From Candidatus Saccharibacteria bacterium UBA6258 (GTDB taxonomy: Bacteria; Patescibacteriota; Saccharimonadia; Saccharimonadales; Saccharimonadaceae): a stretch of DNA of 17,184 nt. A program made the position numbers and the translations under genes. Within the stretch, counting starts at the first letter, position 1. Every line of letters begins with the position of its first letter. The notes beneath the pieces were generated by a model. It did not search any database, was not told the DNA's origin, and was given only the letters and a program-made list of their open reading frames with translations. This document shows positions 1 to 6,218 of this stretch, one piece after another. The stretch spans positions 595 through 17,778 of the forward strand of contig DJVK01000017.1 in NCBI GenBank assembly GCA_002441145.1, written 5' to 3'.

Positions 1-59
1 GGTAGAGCGCATCCATGGTAAGGATGAGGTCTCGGGTTCGACCCCCGATCGTGGCTCCA
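1..59 (+). tRNA. tRNA-Thr(GGT), 3' part, cut by window edge
   Basis: The window begins inside the D arm. The anticodon stem CATCC/GGATG closes the loop ATGGTAA, whose middle bases GGT read Thr ACC codons. The T arm TCGGG-TTCGACC-CCCGA is followed by the acceptor strand TCGTGGC, discriminator T and an encoded CCA at 57-59. The 5' acceptor strand (expected GCCACGA) lies outside the window. This is the only plus-strand gene seen, and it converges on tRNA-Tyr. Confidence 0.93.
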
Positions 60-71
60 TTTTGAACTTAT

Positions 72-108
72 AATTAAATAACCCTCTGCGATAGAGGGTT
101 ATTTAATT
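72..108. terminator. Two-way intrinsic terminator between convergent tRNAs
   Basis: A perfect 16-bp inverted repeat, AATTAAATAACCCTCT (72-87) and its complement (93-108), encloses the 5-base loop GCGAT. The CCCTCT core is flanked by A/T-rich arms, so either direction gives a hairpin followed by a U-rich stretch. It lies 12 bases after the CCA of tRNA-Thr(GGT) and directly abuts the CCA of tRNA-Tyr, which suggests it ends both transcripts. Confidence 0.8.
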
Positions 109-193
109 TGGTACTGGAGGTAGGACTCGAACCTACGAAGCTAAAAAGCGGGAGATTTACAGTCTCCTGTCATTGCCACTAGACGACTCCAGC
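109..193 (-). tRNA. tRNA-Tyr(GTA), class II with long variable arm
   Basis: On the minus strand the acceptor GCTGGAG pairs with CTCCAGT, with a G-U pair at 1-72. The anticodon stem GGAGA/TCTCC closes the loop CTGTAAA, giving anticodon GTA (Tyr). A long variable arm follows, as expected for bacterial tRNA-Tyr, then the T arm GTAGG-TTCGAGT-CCTAC, discriminator A and encoded CCA (109-111). It is 56 bases downstream of tRNA-Thr(TGT) and probably shares its transcript. I see no clear promoter in the 194-249 spacer. Confidence 0.95.
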
Positions 194-249
194 ATAGGGG
201 TCGGATATGTAATCCATACATAAGTCAACGAGTGTTCATTGGCTTATCG

Positions 250-326
250 TGGAGCCGCTTTACGGATTCGAACCGTAGACCTGCTGTTTACAAAACAGCT
301 GCTCTAACCAACTGAGCTAAAGCGGC
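250..326 (-). tRNA. tRNA-Thr(TGT)
   Basis: The acceptor GCCGCTT pairs with AAGCGGC. The D arm is of the AGCTCAGTTGGTTAGAGC type. The anticodon stem GCTGT/ACAGC closes the loop TTTGTAA, giving anticodon TGT (Thr ACA). The T arm is TACGG-TTCGAAT-CCGTA, followed by discriminator T and encoded CCA at 250-252. It is the first gene of a two-tRNA unit with tRNA-Tyr. A promoter lies about 20 bases upstream. Confidence 0.96.
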
Positions 327-351
327 ATATCTATTGAAAAGTACAAATACA

Positions 352-380
352 ATTTTATCGCAAAAGTGTCAGAATGACAA
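352..380 (-). promoter_or_regulatory. Promoter of the tRNA-Thr(TGT)/tRNA-Tyr unit
   Basis: Minus strand: -35 TTGTCA (380-375), a 17-base spacer and -10 TAAAAT (357-352). The predicted start is near 345, giving a leader of about 19 bases before the mature 5' end at 326. The -35 lies just past the stop codon of the TPR gene. A small inverted repeat, TGTCA-GAAT... on the plus strand closed by TGACA (367-379), overlaps the -35. Confidence 0.7.
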
Positions 381-383
381 GAG

Positions 384-1040
384 TTACATAACAACTTTGC
401 GAACTTGGTGTACTTGTTTTTGCGGTGGATTTTTAGACGCGATTGCTTTTTGAATGCGTTCACGAAGTTCAGTTGCTTTGTCTCCTTCGCCGATACGGCT
501 ATAGGCATCTGCCAGGATGTGATACGACTGTACGCTTGGTTCGATTTCGACGGCACGCTCAAGTGATTCGATCATGCGGTTATTGTGCCCTAGCTTTTCT
601 TGTACTTTGGCATAGGCGATGTGTCTTGCGGCAAGATCGTCTTCCATACTTAGCGCTTGTTCGAACGCAAGTGCGGCTTTGTCGTAGTGCGCTGTTTCAT
701 AATAAATCAGGCCGACGTTATGAAGGCTCGATGCGCTAGGCTCTAGGCTTTGGGCAATCTCGAAACACTCAATCGCGTCGCTAAAGGCTTGCTGTTTTGC
801 GTAGAGAATACCTAAGCGGTTGTAGGCTGTGGCGTTCTTTTCGTCGACACGCAAAATGGTAAGCAGCGCTTTTTCGGCACGCAGGTATTTGCGGTCGCGA
901 AGAGATTCTTGGGCGATGTCCCAAAGTTTATCAAGTTTACCTGAAAGTTTTTGTGGTAAATCAGCAGCAGCTTCCTCGATGGATTCTGGTCGCCAGATTG
1001 CCCACGCTCCAAGTGCAACTACAAGAATAAGTCCAAACAT
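384..1040 (-). CDS. Membrane-anchored TPR-repeat protein
   Basis: This 218-residue protein has a short hydrophobic N-terminal segment (about residues 2-16, MFGLILVVALGAWAIW), which is probably a single membrane anchor that keeps the rest in the cytoplasm. Residues about 36-200 carry four to five tetratricopeptide repeats, with typical positions such as A..RLG.LY...... A (about 70-90), HNVGLIYYE (107-115) and YHILADAYSRIGEGDKA (173-189). The C-terminal 18 residues are basic. TPRs bind other proteins, and nothing here names a partner. It follows the delta-prime gene by 10 bases, and an extended -10 box just before the ATG suggests it is also transcribed separately. The annotation as a TPR protein is firm; the exact role is unknown. 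Confidence 0.85.
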   Translation of the reverse strand: MFGLILVVALGAWAIWRPESIEEAAADLPQKLSGKLDKLWDIAQESLRDRKYLRAEKALLTILRVDEKNATAYNRLGILYAKQQAFSDAIECFEIAQSLEPSASSLHNVGLIYYETAHYDKAALAFEQALSMEDDLAARHIAYAKVQEKLGHNNRMIESLERAVEIEPSVQSYHILADAYSRIGEGDKATELRERIQKAIASKNPPQKQVHQVRKVVM

Positions 1041-1049
1041 TTCCTATTA

Positions 1050-1058
1050 ATTATACCA
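1050..1058 (-). promoter_or_regulatory. Extended -10 element giving a near-leaderless TPR mRNA
   Basis: The minus strand reads TGG-TATAAT (1058-1050), an extended -10 box whose TAA is also the stop codon of the delta-prime gene. The last base of TATAAT lies 10 bases before the ATG at 1040, so transcription would start about 3 bases before the codon. I found no good -35, as is tolerated with an extended -10. The AGGAA next to the ATG is too close for a normal Shine-Dalgarno. Confidence 0.5.
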
Positions 1059-1881
1059 CAAAGGAGAGCAACTGGATGCGTACGTTGCCATTACCGGCAA
1101 TACGGTCGTAAATCGTCGCCAATTTATCGGCAGCGAGTATTGGTTCGCGCGATGGTTGATTGGTGATACTGAAATGCAGAATCGACTGTGCATTGGTTAT
1201 GAGCAATAATGCCCCTGCCCTGTCGGATGCGTATTTATTGGCGATTTTAATCTTATCGTTGATAGACCCTTGCAGCAGAGTTCGCGCATCGGTGACGTAG
1301 GTGACGCGCTTTTCGAACTCAGCAGGGTTGCTGGTTAGGCGCGTTATTTCGGCTGGGCGACCACCTGCCATAAATAATAGCTGCTGTACTTGCCGTTGAT
1401 CGCTAACACCAAGCGCCGTGATGAGTTCGTGAGATTGACTATCGCTTGCTTCGCGGATGTGTAATTTTTGCACACGCGACAGGATGGTCAGTAGGAGCTT
1501 GTGCGGTGTGTGAGTAGTTAAAATAAAATGCACGTTCACTGCTGGTTCTTCAAGCAGCTTTAAAAAAGCATTCTGCGCAGTCGTATTCATTTTATCTGCT
1601 TCGTCGATAATATATACGCGACGTTGCTTCGACTTCCCCTTCGTAATTTCGTAGAGTGATCGAATCTGCGTTGTGCGTATGATACCTTTTGAAGTTTTAT
1701 CTAATGCACCATCGATAGTTGTCGATTCGATGACGTCGGCGAGGTCATTGCCTGCGATATGTTTAGCGAGAGTAAAGAGCCCGACACCGACCACGCCCTC
1801 GAGTAATATGGCGTGCGGCAACGTCCCGATCGTCTGGTGTATGAGTGTTTCTGATTCGGTATTATATACCAGCGGTGACAT
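1051..1881 (-). CDS. holB: DNA polymerase III delta-prime-like clamp-loader subunit (AAA+)
   Basis: This 276-residue AAA+ protein resembles the delta-prime subunit that helps load the sliding clamp during replication. Residues 29-36 (GVVGVGLF) sit where a Walker A motif would be but lack the K-S/T pair, as expected for the non-hydrolysing delta-prime. Residues 89-96 (VYIIDEAD) form Walker B, followed by the family segment NAFLKLLEEP (104-113) and the sensor-1 region LTTHTPHKLLLTILSR (121-136). The usual SRC motif reads SRV here. The C-terminal domain is small (about 145-276), so the protein is short for the family. The start has a good GAGGT ribosome site five bases upstream. It overlaps the end of the pseudouridine synthase gene by 20 bases. 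Gamma/tau is less likely because of the dead P-loop. Confidence 0.82.
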   Translation of the reverse strand: MSPLVYNTESETLIHQTIGTLPHAILLEGVVGVGLFTLAKHIAGNDLADVIESTTIDGALDKTSKGIIRTTQIRSLYEITKGKSKQRRVYIIDEADKMNTTAQNAFLKLLEEPAVNVHFILTTHTPHKLLLTILSRVQKLHIREASDSQSHELITALGVSDQRQVQQLLFMAGGRPAEITRLTSNPAEFEKRVTYVTDARTLLQGSINDKIKIANKYASDRAGALLLITNAQSILHFSITNQPSREPILAADKLATIYDRIAGNGNVRIQLLSFVV

Positions 1882-3040
1882 CTTTTACCTCTGGGAAATA
1901 CGCCTCGAACGCGTGTGGGACTGGTGAGATAAATGTCATGCGGGTTTCGGGTGCAACGGTTAGTTCAAGCTTATACGCGTGGAGGAACAGTCGTTCGGCT
2001 GTTTTGCCATATACACGGTCACCGGTAATCGGTGTATTAAGGTGCTGCAGGTGTACGCGCAACTGGTGCGTACGACCGGTGAGCGGATGCAATGCGATAA
2101 GCGCATGTTTGCCGTTCGTAGCGAGCACTTCGTAGTCTGTCACGGCTGCTTTACCTTTTGTGTCGGCACGGAAGGTGCTCGGCGCATTCGGGTTACGGCC
2201 GATAGGAATGTCGATCTTAGCCTTGGCTTGCTTTGGGATACCATCGGTAATTGCTACGTAATACTTTTTAGCCTTACGGTCAGCAAACTGTGCTTTTAAG
2301 ATGGCGAATGATTCGGGAGTGCGCGCACCGACGATAAGGCCGCTCGTGTCGCGGTCGAGACGGTGAACAATGCCTGGGCGGTTGGTGTCGAGGCCGACCG
2401 TCGTGTATCGCTTAAAGAACTCAGCTACAGTGAACTCATCATTCATTGCCCCCTTGGTGTGCGTGAGAACACCAGCCGGCTTGTTGACGACGATGACGTT
2501 ATCATCAAGATAAATAATTGGTAGTTCGTGTTCGCTAAAGTCTGTGCCATCTGGGATGGCGATAGCGATACTGTCGGCTGCGGTAACGTCTTGCTTGGCG
2601 CTCTTGGCTGGTGCGCCGTTGACGGTGATGTGGCCAGCTTTAATATGCTTCTGCCATGTGCTGCGTGATGTTTCGGGGTGACGTTCGGCTAATAACACGT
2701 CGAGACGTTGCTTACCGCTCATCAGCTGGAACAAATACACGTCTTTACCCTTGAACGGTAGACCGTAGGTTGTAAGATCGGTGACGGGGTTTTCAAGAAT
2801 CGTACCCTCGGCGTCATTCTTGGCAGTCCTGATTTGTTTCATGATGTAATCGGCATTGTCTTCGGCGGTTTCGTCGAGCAGTACATAGTAGTAGTCGCGG
2901 TTAAACCTAAACGTTACCAATTGGTTAATTGGTGTAGGGTTGCTTTGCTTTACGTGCTCGATGTGTCGTGGCACGTTGCTTGCGTCGGCGACCTTAAAGC
3001 GTCGCAGGATTGCGAGCAAGTCGCTTGAGGTGATTTTCAT
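1862..3040 (-). CDS. RluA-family pseudouridine synthase with S4 domain and N-terminal extension
   Basis: This enzyme isomerises specific uridines in rRNA to pseudouridine. Residues about 109-163 form an S4 RNA-binding domain (QRLDVLLAE... HIKAGHITVNG). The catalytic domain follows, with YLDDNVIVVNKPAGVLTH (177-194), the active-site motif HRLDRDTSG (226-234, catalytic Asp229) and LHPLTGRTHQLRVHL (317-331). At 392 residues it is longer than usual because of about 105 extra N-terminal residues that I do not recognise. An internal Met107 could start a standard-length form, but the ATG at 3040 has an AGGA site eight bases upstream and sits two bases after trpS. The S4-plus-catalytic layout resembles RluC/RluD, and the target uridines cannot be told from sequence alone. 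Confidence 0.9.
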   Translation of the reverse strand: MKITSSDLLAILRRFKVADASNVPRHIEHVKQSNPTPINQLVTFRFNRDYYYVLLDETAEDNADYIMKQIRTAKNDAEGTILENPVTDLTTYGLPFKGKDVYLFQLMSGKQRLDVLLAERHPETSRSTWQKHIKAGHITVNGAPAKSAKQDVTAADSIAIAIPDGTDFSEHELPIIYLDDNVIVVNKPAGVLTHTKGAMNDEFTVAEFFKRYTTVGLDTNRPGIVHRLDRDTSGLIVGARTPESFAILKAQFADRKAKKYYVAITDGIPKQAKAKIDIPIGRNPNAPSTFRADTKGKAAVTDYEVLATNGKHALIALHPLTGRTHQLRVHLQHLNTPITGDRVYGKTAERLFLHAYKLELTVAPETRMTFISPVPHAFEAYFPEVKDVTAGI

Positions 3041-3042
3041 GG

Positions 3043-4080
3043 TTAATTCCTATCTCTTAGTCCGACGGCTTCTTGGACGCGGAGAAGTGTTTCATTTGCT
3101 ATTTGGTTCATTGCTTGTTCAGATGATTCTAATTTGGCTACGATTGCTTGGTCGTCAACATTTGCAAGCCTGTCCTGGAACTCTCGTAAGAAGTTGGCCA
3201 TTTCGTCGGCGACGATTTGTTTAAAGTCGCCATAACGTTCTTGCCCTTGGAACTCGCCTGCGACATCGTGTGGGTTCGCCCCGCGCAAGAGCGCTAAGAT
3301 ATCGATGAGGTTTGTGATGCCCGGTTGATTTTGCTTGTCGTAGTTGATAGACGCTTTGTCATCGGTTGTTGCAGACATGATTTTTTTGGCAGCTGCTTCA
3401 GGGTTGTCACTGAGGAAGATCACTCCCTTGCCTGTTTCGTCTGATTTACTCATCTTTTTTGTAGGATCCGCAAGGTCTTTGATGCGCAGGCCTTGGTCTT
3501 TGCCAAAGAACGCATGTTGGTCTTTTACTGCATCGGGTACTACGAATAGTTCGCCGAACTTGTTGTTCATGCGCTCTGCGATGTCACGGGTGATCTCGAG
3601 GTGTTGTGTTTGATCTTCGCCCACGGGAACGTATTTAGCGTTATAAAGCAAGATATCTGCGGCCATAAGTACGGGGTAATCAAACAATCCGACGCTTACG
3701 CGATCTGCGCCAAGGCTCGATGACTTGTCTTTGAACTGTGTCATTCGGCTCATTTCGCCAAAGCCGACAAAGCTGTTTAGAATGACGGTGAGTTCACTGT
3801 GTGCCGGTACGTAGCTCTGGCGATACAAGTGGATCGAATCGTTGTCGAGGGGTAATCCTGCGGCAGCAAAAACGCGTGCATTATTCATGATTGAATCGTG
3901 CAGCATTGCGTGATCGATTGGCGTTGTAAAACTGTGAAGGTCTGGAATAAACATATTAACGTCAAATTCGGCAGAACGAGTTTTTGCCATGTCAATAATT
4001 GGCAAAAGAGCGCCAAAATAATTGCCGATATGAAGGTCATTATTGGCACGAATGCCGGTAAGGATTACAGGTTTACTCAT
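3043..4080 (-). CDS. trpS: Tryptophanyl-tRNA synthetase
   Basis: This class I aminoacyl-tRNA synthetase charges tRNA-Trp with tryptophan using ATP. The sequence shows the HIGH-type motif DLHIGN (15-20), the KMSKS loop (209-213) and the TrpRS-specific stretches MSRMTQFKDKS (110-120) and YPVLMAADILLY (135-146). The last of these distinguishes it from TyrRS. At 345 residues it is a normal bacterial length and appears complete. The C-terminal helical region (about 255-345) corresponds to the anticodon-binding part. It lies between the hydrolase and the pseudouridine synthase genes with gaps of 10 and 2 bases, so it is probably co-transcribed with the latter. A TATAAT just before the ATG may give it its own near-leaderless mRNA. 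Confidence 0.96.
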   Translation of the reverse strand: MSKPVILTGIRANNDLHIGNYFGALLPIIDMAKTRSAEFDVNMFIPDLHSFTTPIDHAMLHDSIMNNARVFAAAGLPLDNDSIHLYRQSYVPAHSELTVILNSFVGFGEMSRMTQFKDKSSSLGADRVSVGLFDYPVLMAADILLYNAKYVPVGEDQTQHLEITRDIAERMNNKFGELFVVPDAVKDQHAFFGKDQGLRIKDLADPTKKMSKSDETGKGVIFLSDNPEAAAKKIMSATTDDKASINYDKQNQPGITNLIDILALLRGANPHDVAGEFQGQERYGDFKQIVADEMANFLREFQDRLANVDDQAIVAKLESSEQAMNQIANETLLRVQEAVGLRDRN

Positions 4081-4089
4081 ATTCCCCCT

Positions 4090-4095
4090 ATTATA
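4090..4095 (-). promoter_or_regulatory. -10 box immediately upstream of trpS
   Basis: The minus strand has a perfect TATAAT (4095-4090), whose TAA is the hydrolase stop codon, ending 10 bases before the trpS ATG. This would give a leader of about 3 bases. The same layout occurs before the TPR gene. AGGGGG lies between the box and the ATG at 3-base spacing, so a Shine-Dalgarno role on a longer transcript cannot be excluded. I see no convincing -35. Confidence 0.45.
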
Positions 4096-4915
4096 CCTTA
4101 TTTTGCGCCTCTTGTATTGCCCGCTTTACTGCTTTGACCACTGATGATTGCATAAGACCCATTATTTCATGGCCGCCAACAACACTTGTCCATGAGGCGC
4201 GGCTGTTAGCATCGATGATCGTTTTGATGTTGCGATCAAGAACCACGGGGTCTAATTTGCCCGAAATAATGTGCATTGGCCGCTTGATTGTTAGCGCATC
4301 CTGCAACGATGTCTGGTTGATAATCGCGGCCTCTAGGGTGGCCAGATACGCTGGTACACTGATGTTTTCGGGGGTAAAGCCGCTATTGATCAGGTTGTAC
4401 TTGCCCGCAAAGCGCAATATACGCTCGGTATCATCGGGCCGGGTTGCCATGATCTGGTACAGTTTGCGCAGAATAGCATCAGGCTTGTAAGCTAGATGTT
4501 TCGATGGCTCCTCGGGGTTATAGAATGGCGGACTAACAAGTACGAGTGACTTTGTCATCACACGGTAGCGGCGTGCGAATTCGACCGATACTAAGGCACC
4601 TAGAGAATGCCCTACTAAAACAATCGGCCCTACGGCGCGCATGCCGAATAGTGTCGTTGCGACGCAATCTGCCTGCACTTTTACGTTGTATGTCTGCCAG
4701 TGAGGCTTAGGTGATGCACCAAACCCTAAAAGGTCTATCGCAATGATGCGAACATCGGGCGGTAGTTGCTTTGCAGTCTTTTTCCATAATCTATGTGAAC
4801 TACCAATGCCATGAAGCATGATGATGGTCGCCGTAGGATGTTTGGGCGATTGGTATTCTACCGCGTTAAGCGTATAGGGAACTTTGAGCCATTTGTGTAA
4901 TAACGTTTGCCACAT
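4091..4915 (-). CDS. Alpha/beta-hydrolase fold protein
   Basis: This 274-residue cytosolic hydrolase has no signal peptide. Residues 34-40 (LHGIGSS) form the oxyanion-hole HG motif, and GHSLG (102-106) is the nucleophile elbow with Ser104. The rest of the triad is probably Asp222 (SGKLDPVV) and His249 (GGHEI). A cap region of about 130-205 lies between the strands, as in the monoacylglycerol lipase, haloperoxidase and ester-hydrolase group. The substrate cannot be read from sequence. The gene lies just after the ribosomal terminator at 4937-4966 and starts a new unit with trpS. A TATACT box 7 bases before the ATG suggests a leaderless mRNA, and I see no Shine-Dalgarno. Confidence 0.88.
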   Translation of the reverse strand: MWQTLLHKWLKVPYTLNAVEYQSPKHPTATIIMLHGIGSSHRLWKKTAKQLPPDVRIIAIDLLGFGASPKPHWQTYNVKVQADCVATTLFGMRAVGPIVLVGHSLGALVSVEFARRYRVMTKSLVLVSPPFYNPEEPSKHLAYKPDAILRKLYQIMATRPDDTERILRFAGKYNLINSGFTPENISVPAYLATLEAAIINQTSLQDALTIKRPMHIISGKLDPVVLDRNIKTIIDANSRASWTSVVGGHEIMGLMQSSVVKAVKRAIQEAQNKV

Positions 4916-4921
4916 AACTTT

Positions 4922-4927
4922 AGTATA
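4922..4927 (-). promoter_or_regulatory. -10 box predicting a leaderless hydrolase mRNA
   Basis: TATACT lies on the minus strand (4927-4922) in the gap after the rpsI terminator. The first base of the hydrolase ATG (4915) falls exactly where transcription would be expected to start. No ribosome-binding site is present between box and start codon. The -35 region overlaps the terminator stem and is weak. Confidence 0.5.
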
Positions 4928-4936
4928 CTTGAAAAC

Positions 4937-4966
4937 AAAATACTCCCCAGTAACGAGGAGTATTTT
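4937..4966 (-). terminator. Intrinsic terminator of the infA-rpsI operon
   Basis: A 10-bp perfect stem (AAAATACTCC, 4937-4946, with its complement at 4957-4966) has a 10-base loop. Read on the minus strand it is followed by TTTTGTTTTC. It lies 18 bases past the rpsI stop and before the hydrolase start, so it closes the alpha-type ribosomal operon. The plus-strand reading also has a run of T, but no plus-strand gene is present here. Confidence 0.85.
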
Positions 4967-4983
4967 TTTGTTCGAGAGCAGAA

Positions 4984-5382
4984 TTAACGCTTCGAGTATT
5001 GTTCGCGTTTACGAGCACTGCGAAGGCCGTACTTCTTGCGTTCTTTTTCGCGTGGGTCGCGACGCAATAGTTCAGCCTTTTTAAGTGTTCCACGTAGGTC
5101 AGCGTGTCCAACCGTGATCGCCTTGGCAATTGCCATCTTGATCGCGTCGACTTGACCGCTTAGGCCACCGCCGCTTACGCGGATCGTAACATCATATTCT
5201 TTTTGCTTGCCAACAACCGCAAGTGGGTCGCTGATTTCTGCTAGAAGAGTTTTGTTGTGAGATAGGTAGTCTGCAGCAGTTTTGTCGTTAATCGTAACGT
5301 TGCCTTTGCCTTTGTATAGACGTGCGCGTGCAGTTGCACTCTTGCGTCGACCAAGGCCGTAGTCGTATTTAGCTTCAGCCAT
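4984..5382 (-). CDS. rpsI: Ribosomal protein uS9
   Basis: This 30S head protein has a C-terminal tail that reaches the P-site tRNA. The N-terminal YGLGRRKSATARARL (residues 8-22), the GGGLSGQVDAIKMAIAKA stretch and the C-terminal tail ending in SKR are typical of uS9. At 132 residues it has normal bacterial length. It is the last gene of the infA operon, starting two bases after the rplM stop (TAATCATG), and it is followed by a clear terminator. The pairing rplM-rpsI is conserved in bacteria, but here it is joined directly to the alpha operon with no intervening ecf or truA genes. Confidence 0.98.
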   Translation of the reverse strand: MAEAKYDYGLGRRKSATARARLYKGKGNVTINDKTAADYLSHNKTLLAEISDPLAVVGKQKEYDVTIRVSGGGLSGQVDAIKMAIAKAITVGHADLRGTLKKAELLRRDPREKERKKYGLRSARKREQYSKR

Positions 5383-5384
5383 GA

Positions 5385-5825
5385 TTATTTAACCTCAACT
5401 TTCTCTGGTTTTTGAGCAGTGTGTGTGTGCTCAGCGCCAGGGAATACACGCAGGCGTGCCATACGGTCAGGAGAAAGCTTGTTTTTAGGAAGCATACCCT
5501 TTACCGCGGCTTCAATGATGCGCTCTGGGAACTTCGCGCGAACTTCCTTAAGTTGTGCATCCTTGATTCCACCTGGGAATCCCGAGTGACGGTAGTAAAT
5601 CTTGTCGGTTTCTTTTTCACCAGTAACTACAGTCTTTGCAGCGTTGATAACAACGACATAGTCGCCGCCGTCTACGTGCGCAGTGTAGGTTGGCTTGTAT
5701 TTACCGATAAGGTATTTAGCAATTTGTGTTGCAACGCGGCCTAGTGGGGCGTCAGTTGCGTCGATGAGAATCCAGCGTCGTTCTACTTCTGCTGGCTTCT
5801 GTGAAAATGTCTTGTAGGCAGCCAT
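5385..5825 (-). CDS. rplM: Ribosomal protein uL13
   Basis: This early-assembling 50S protein is recognised by WILIDATDAPLGRVATQIA (residues 18-36), KYKPTYTAHVDGGDYVVVIN, the HSGFPGGIK stretch and AVKGMLPKNKL (about 108-118). At 146 residues it has the usual length. It starts two bases after the rplQ stop (TAATTATG) and ends two bases before rpsI, so translation of the three genes is probably coupled. I see nothing unusual in the protein. Confidence 0.98.
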   Translation of the reverse strand: MAAYKTFSQKPAEVERRWILIDATDAPLGRVATQIAKYLIGKYKPTYTAHVDGGDYVVVINAAKTVVTGEKETDKIYYRHSGFPGGIKDAQLKEVRAKFPERIIEAAVKGMLPKNKLSPDRMARLRVFPGAEHTHTAQKPEKVEVK

Positions 5826-5827
5826 AA

Positions 5828-6217
5828 TTATTTAGCCTCCTCTTTCGGCATTTCCTTCAGGTCGTCAACGAATTCGATGACAGCCATCTGGGCACCATCG
5901 CCAACACGCATGCGAGTTCGTTGTACACGAACGTGGCCACTTGTGCGGCCAGTAAGCTGTGGCGCGATTGCGTCAACAAGCTTAAAGGCAGCAATTTGCG
6001 TGCTAAGACCGGCAACTACCATACGGCGGTTGTGTAGGTCACCTTTTTTGGCTTTGGTGATTAGTTTTTCAATATAACGTACGAGCTCTTTAGCCTTAGG
6101 AAGTGTCGTTTCGATACGCTCTTCCATTACCAAACTAGTGGCAAGACCTTTAAGCAACGCACGGCGCTGATCGCGTTCGCGACCGAATTTGCGTCCTTTG
6201 TATCCGTGTCGATGCAT
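5828..6217 (-). CDS. rplQ: Ribosomal protein bL17
   Basis: This 50S protein lies near the exit-tunnel side of the ribosome. The start MHRHGYKGRKFGRERDQRRA, the ALLKGLATSLV segment and the helical stretch ERIETTLPKAKELVRYIEKL match bL17. At 129 residues it is close to the usual 115-130, with a short acidic-basic tail (LKEMPKEEAK). It follows rpoA by a single base, as in most bacteria, and is followed by rplM. Confidence 0.98.
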   Translation of the reverse strand: MHRHGYKGRKFGRERDQRRALLKGLATSLVMEERIETTLPKAKELVRYIEKLITKAKKGDLHNRRMVVAGLSTQIAAFKLVDAIAPQLTGRTSGHVRVQRTRMRVGDGAQMAVIEFVDDLKEMPKEEAK

Positions 6218-6218
6218 A

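Noticed and set aside
194..249. A TTGACT-like sequence in the spacer between the two minus-strand tRNAs
   Set aside because: No -10 box lies at 16-18 bases from it. The two tRNAs are more simply one transcript.
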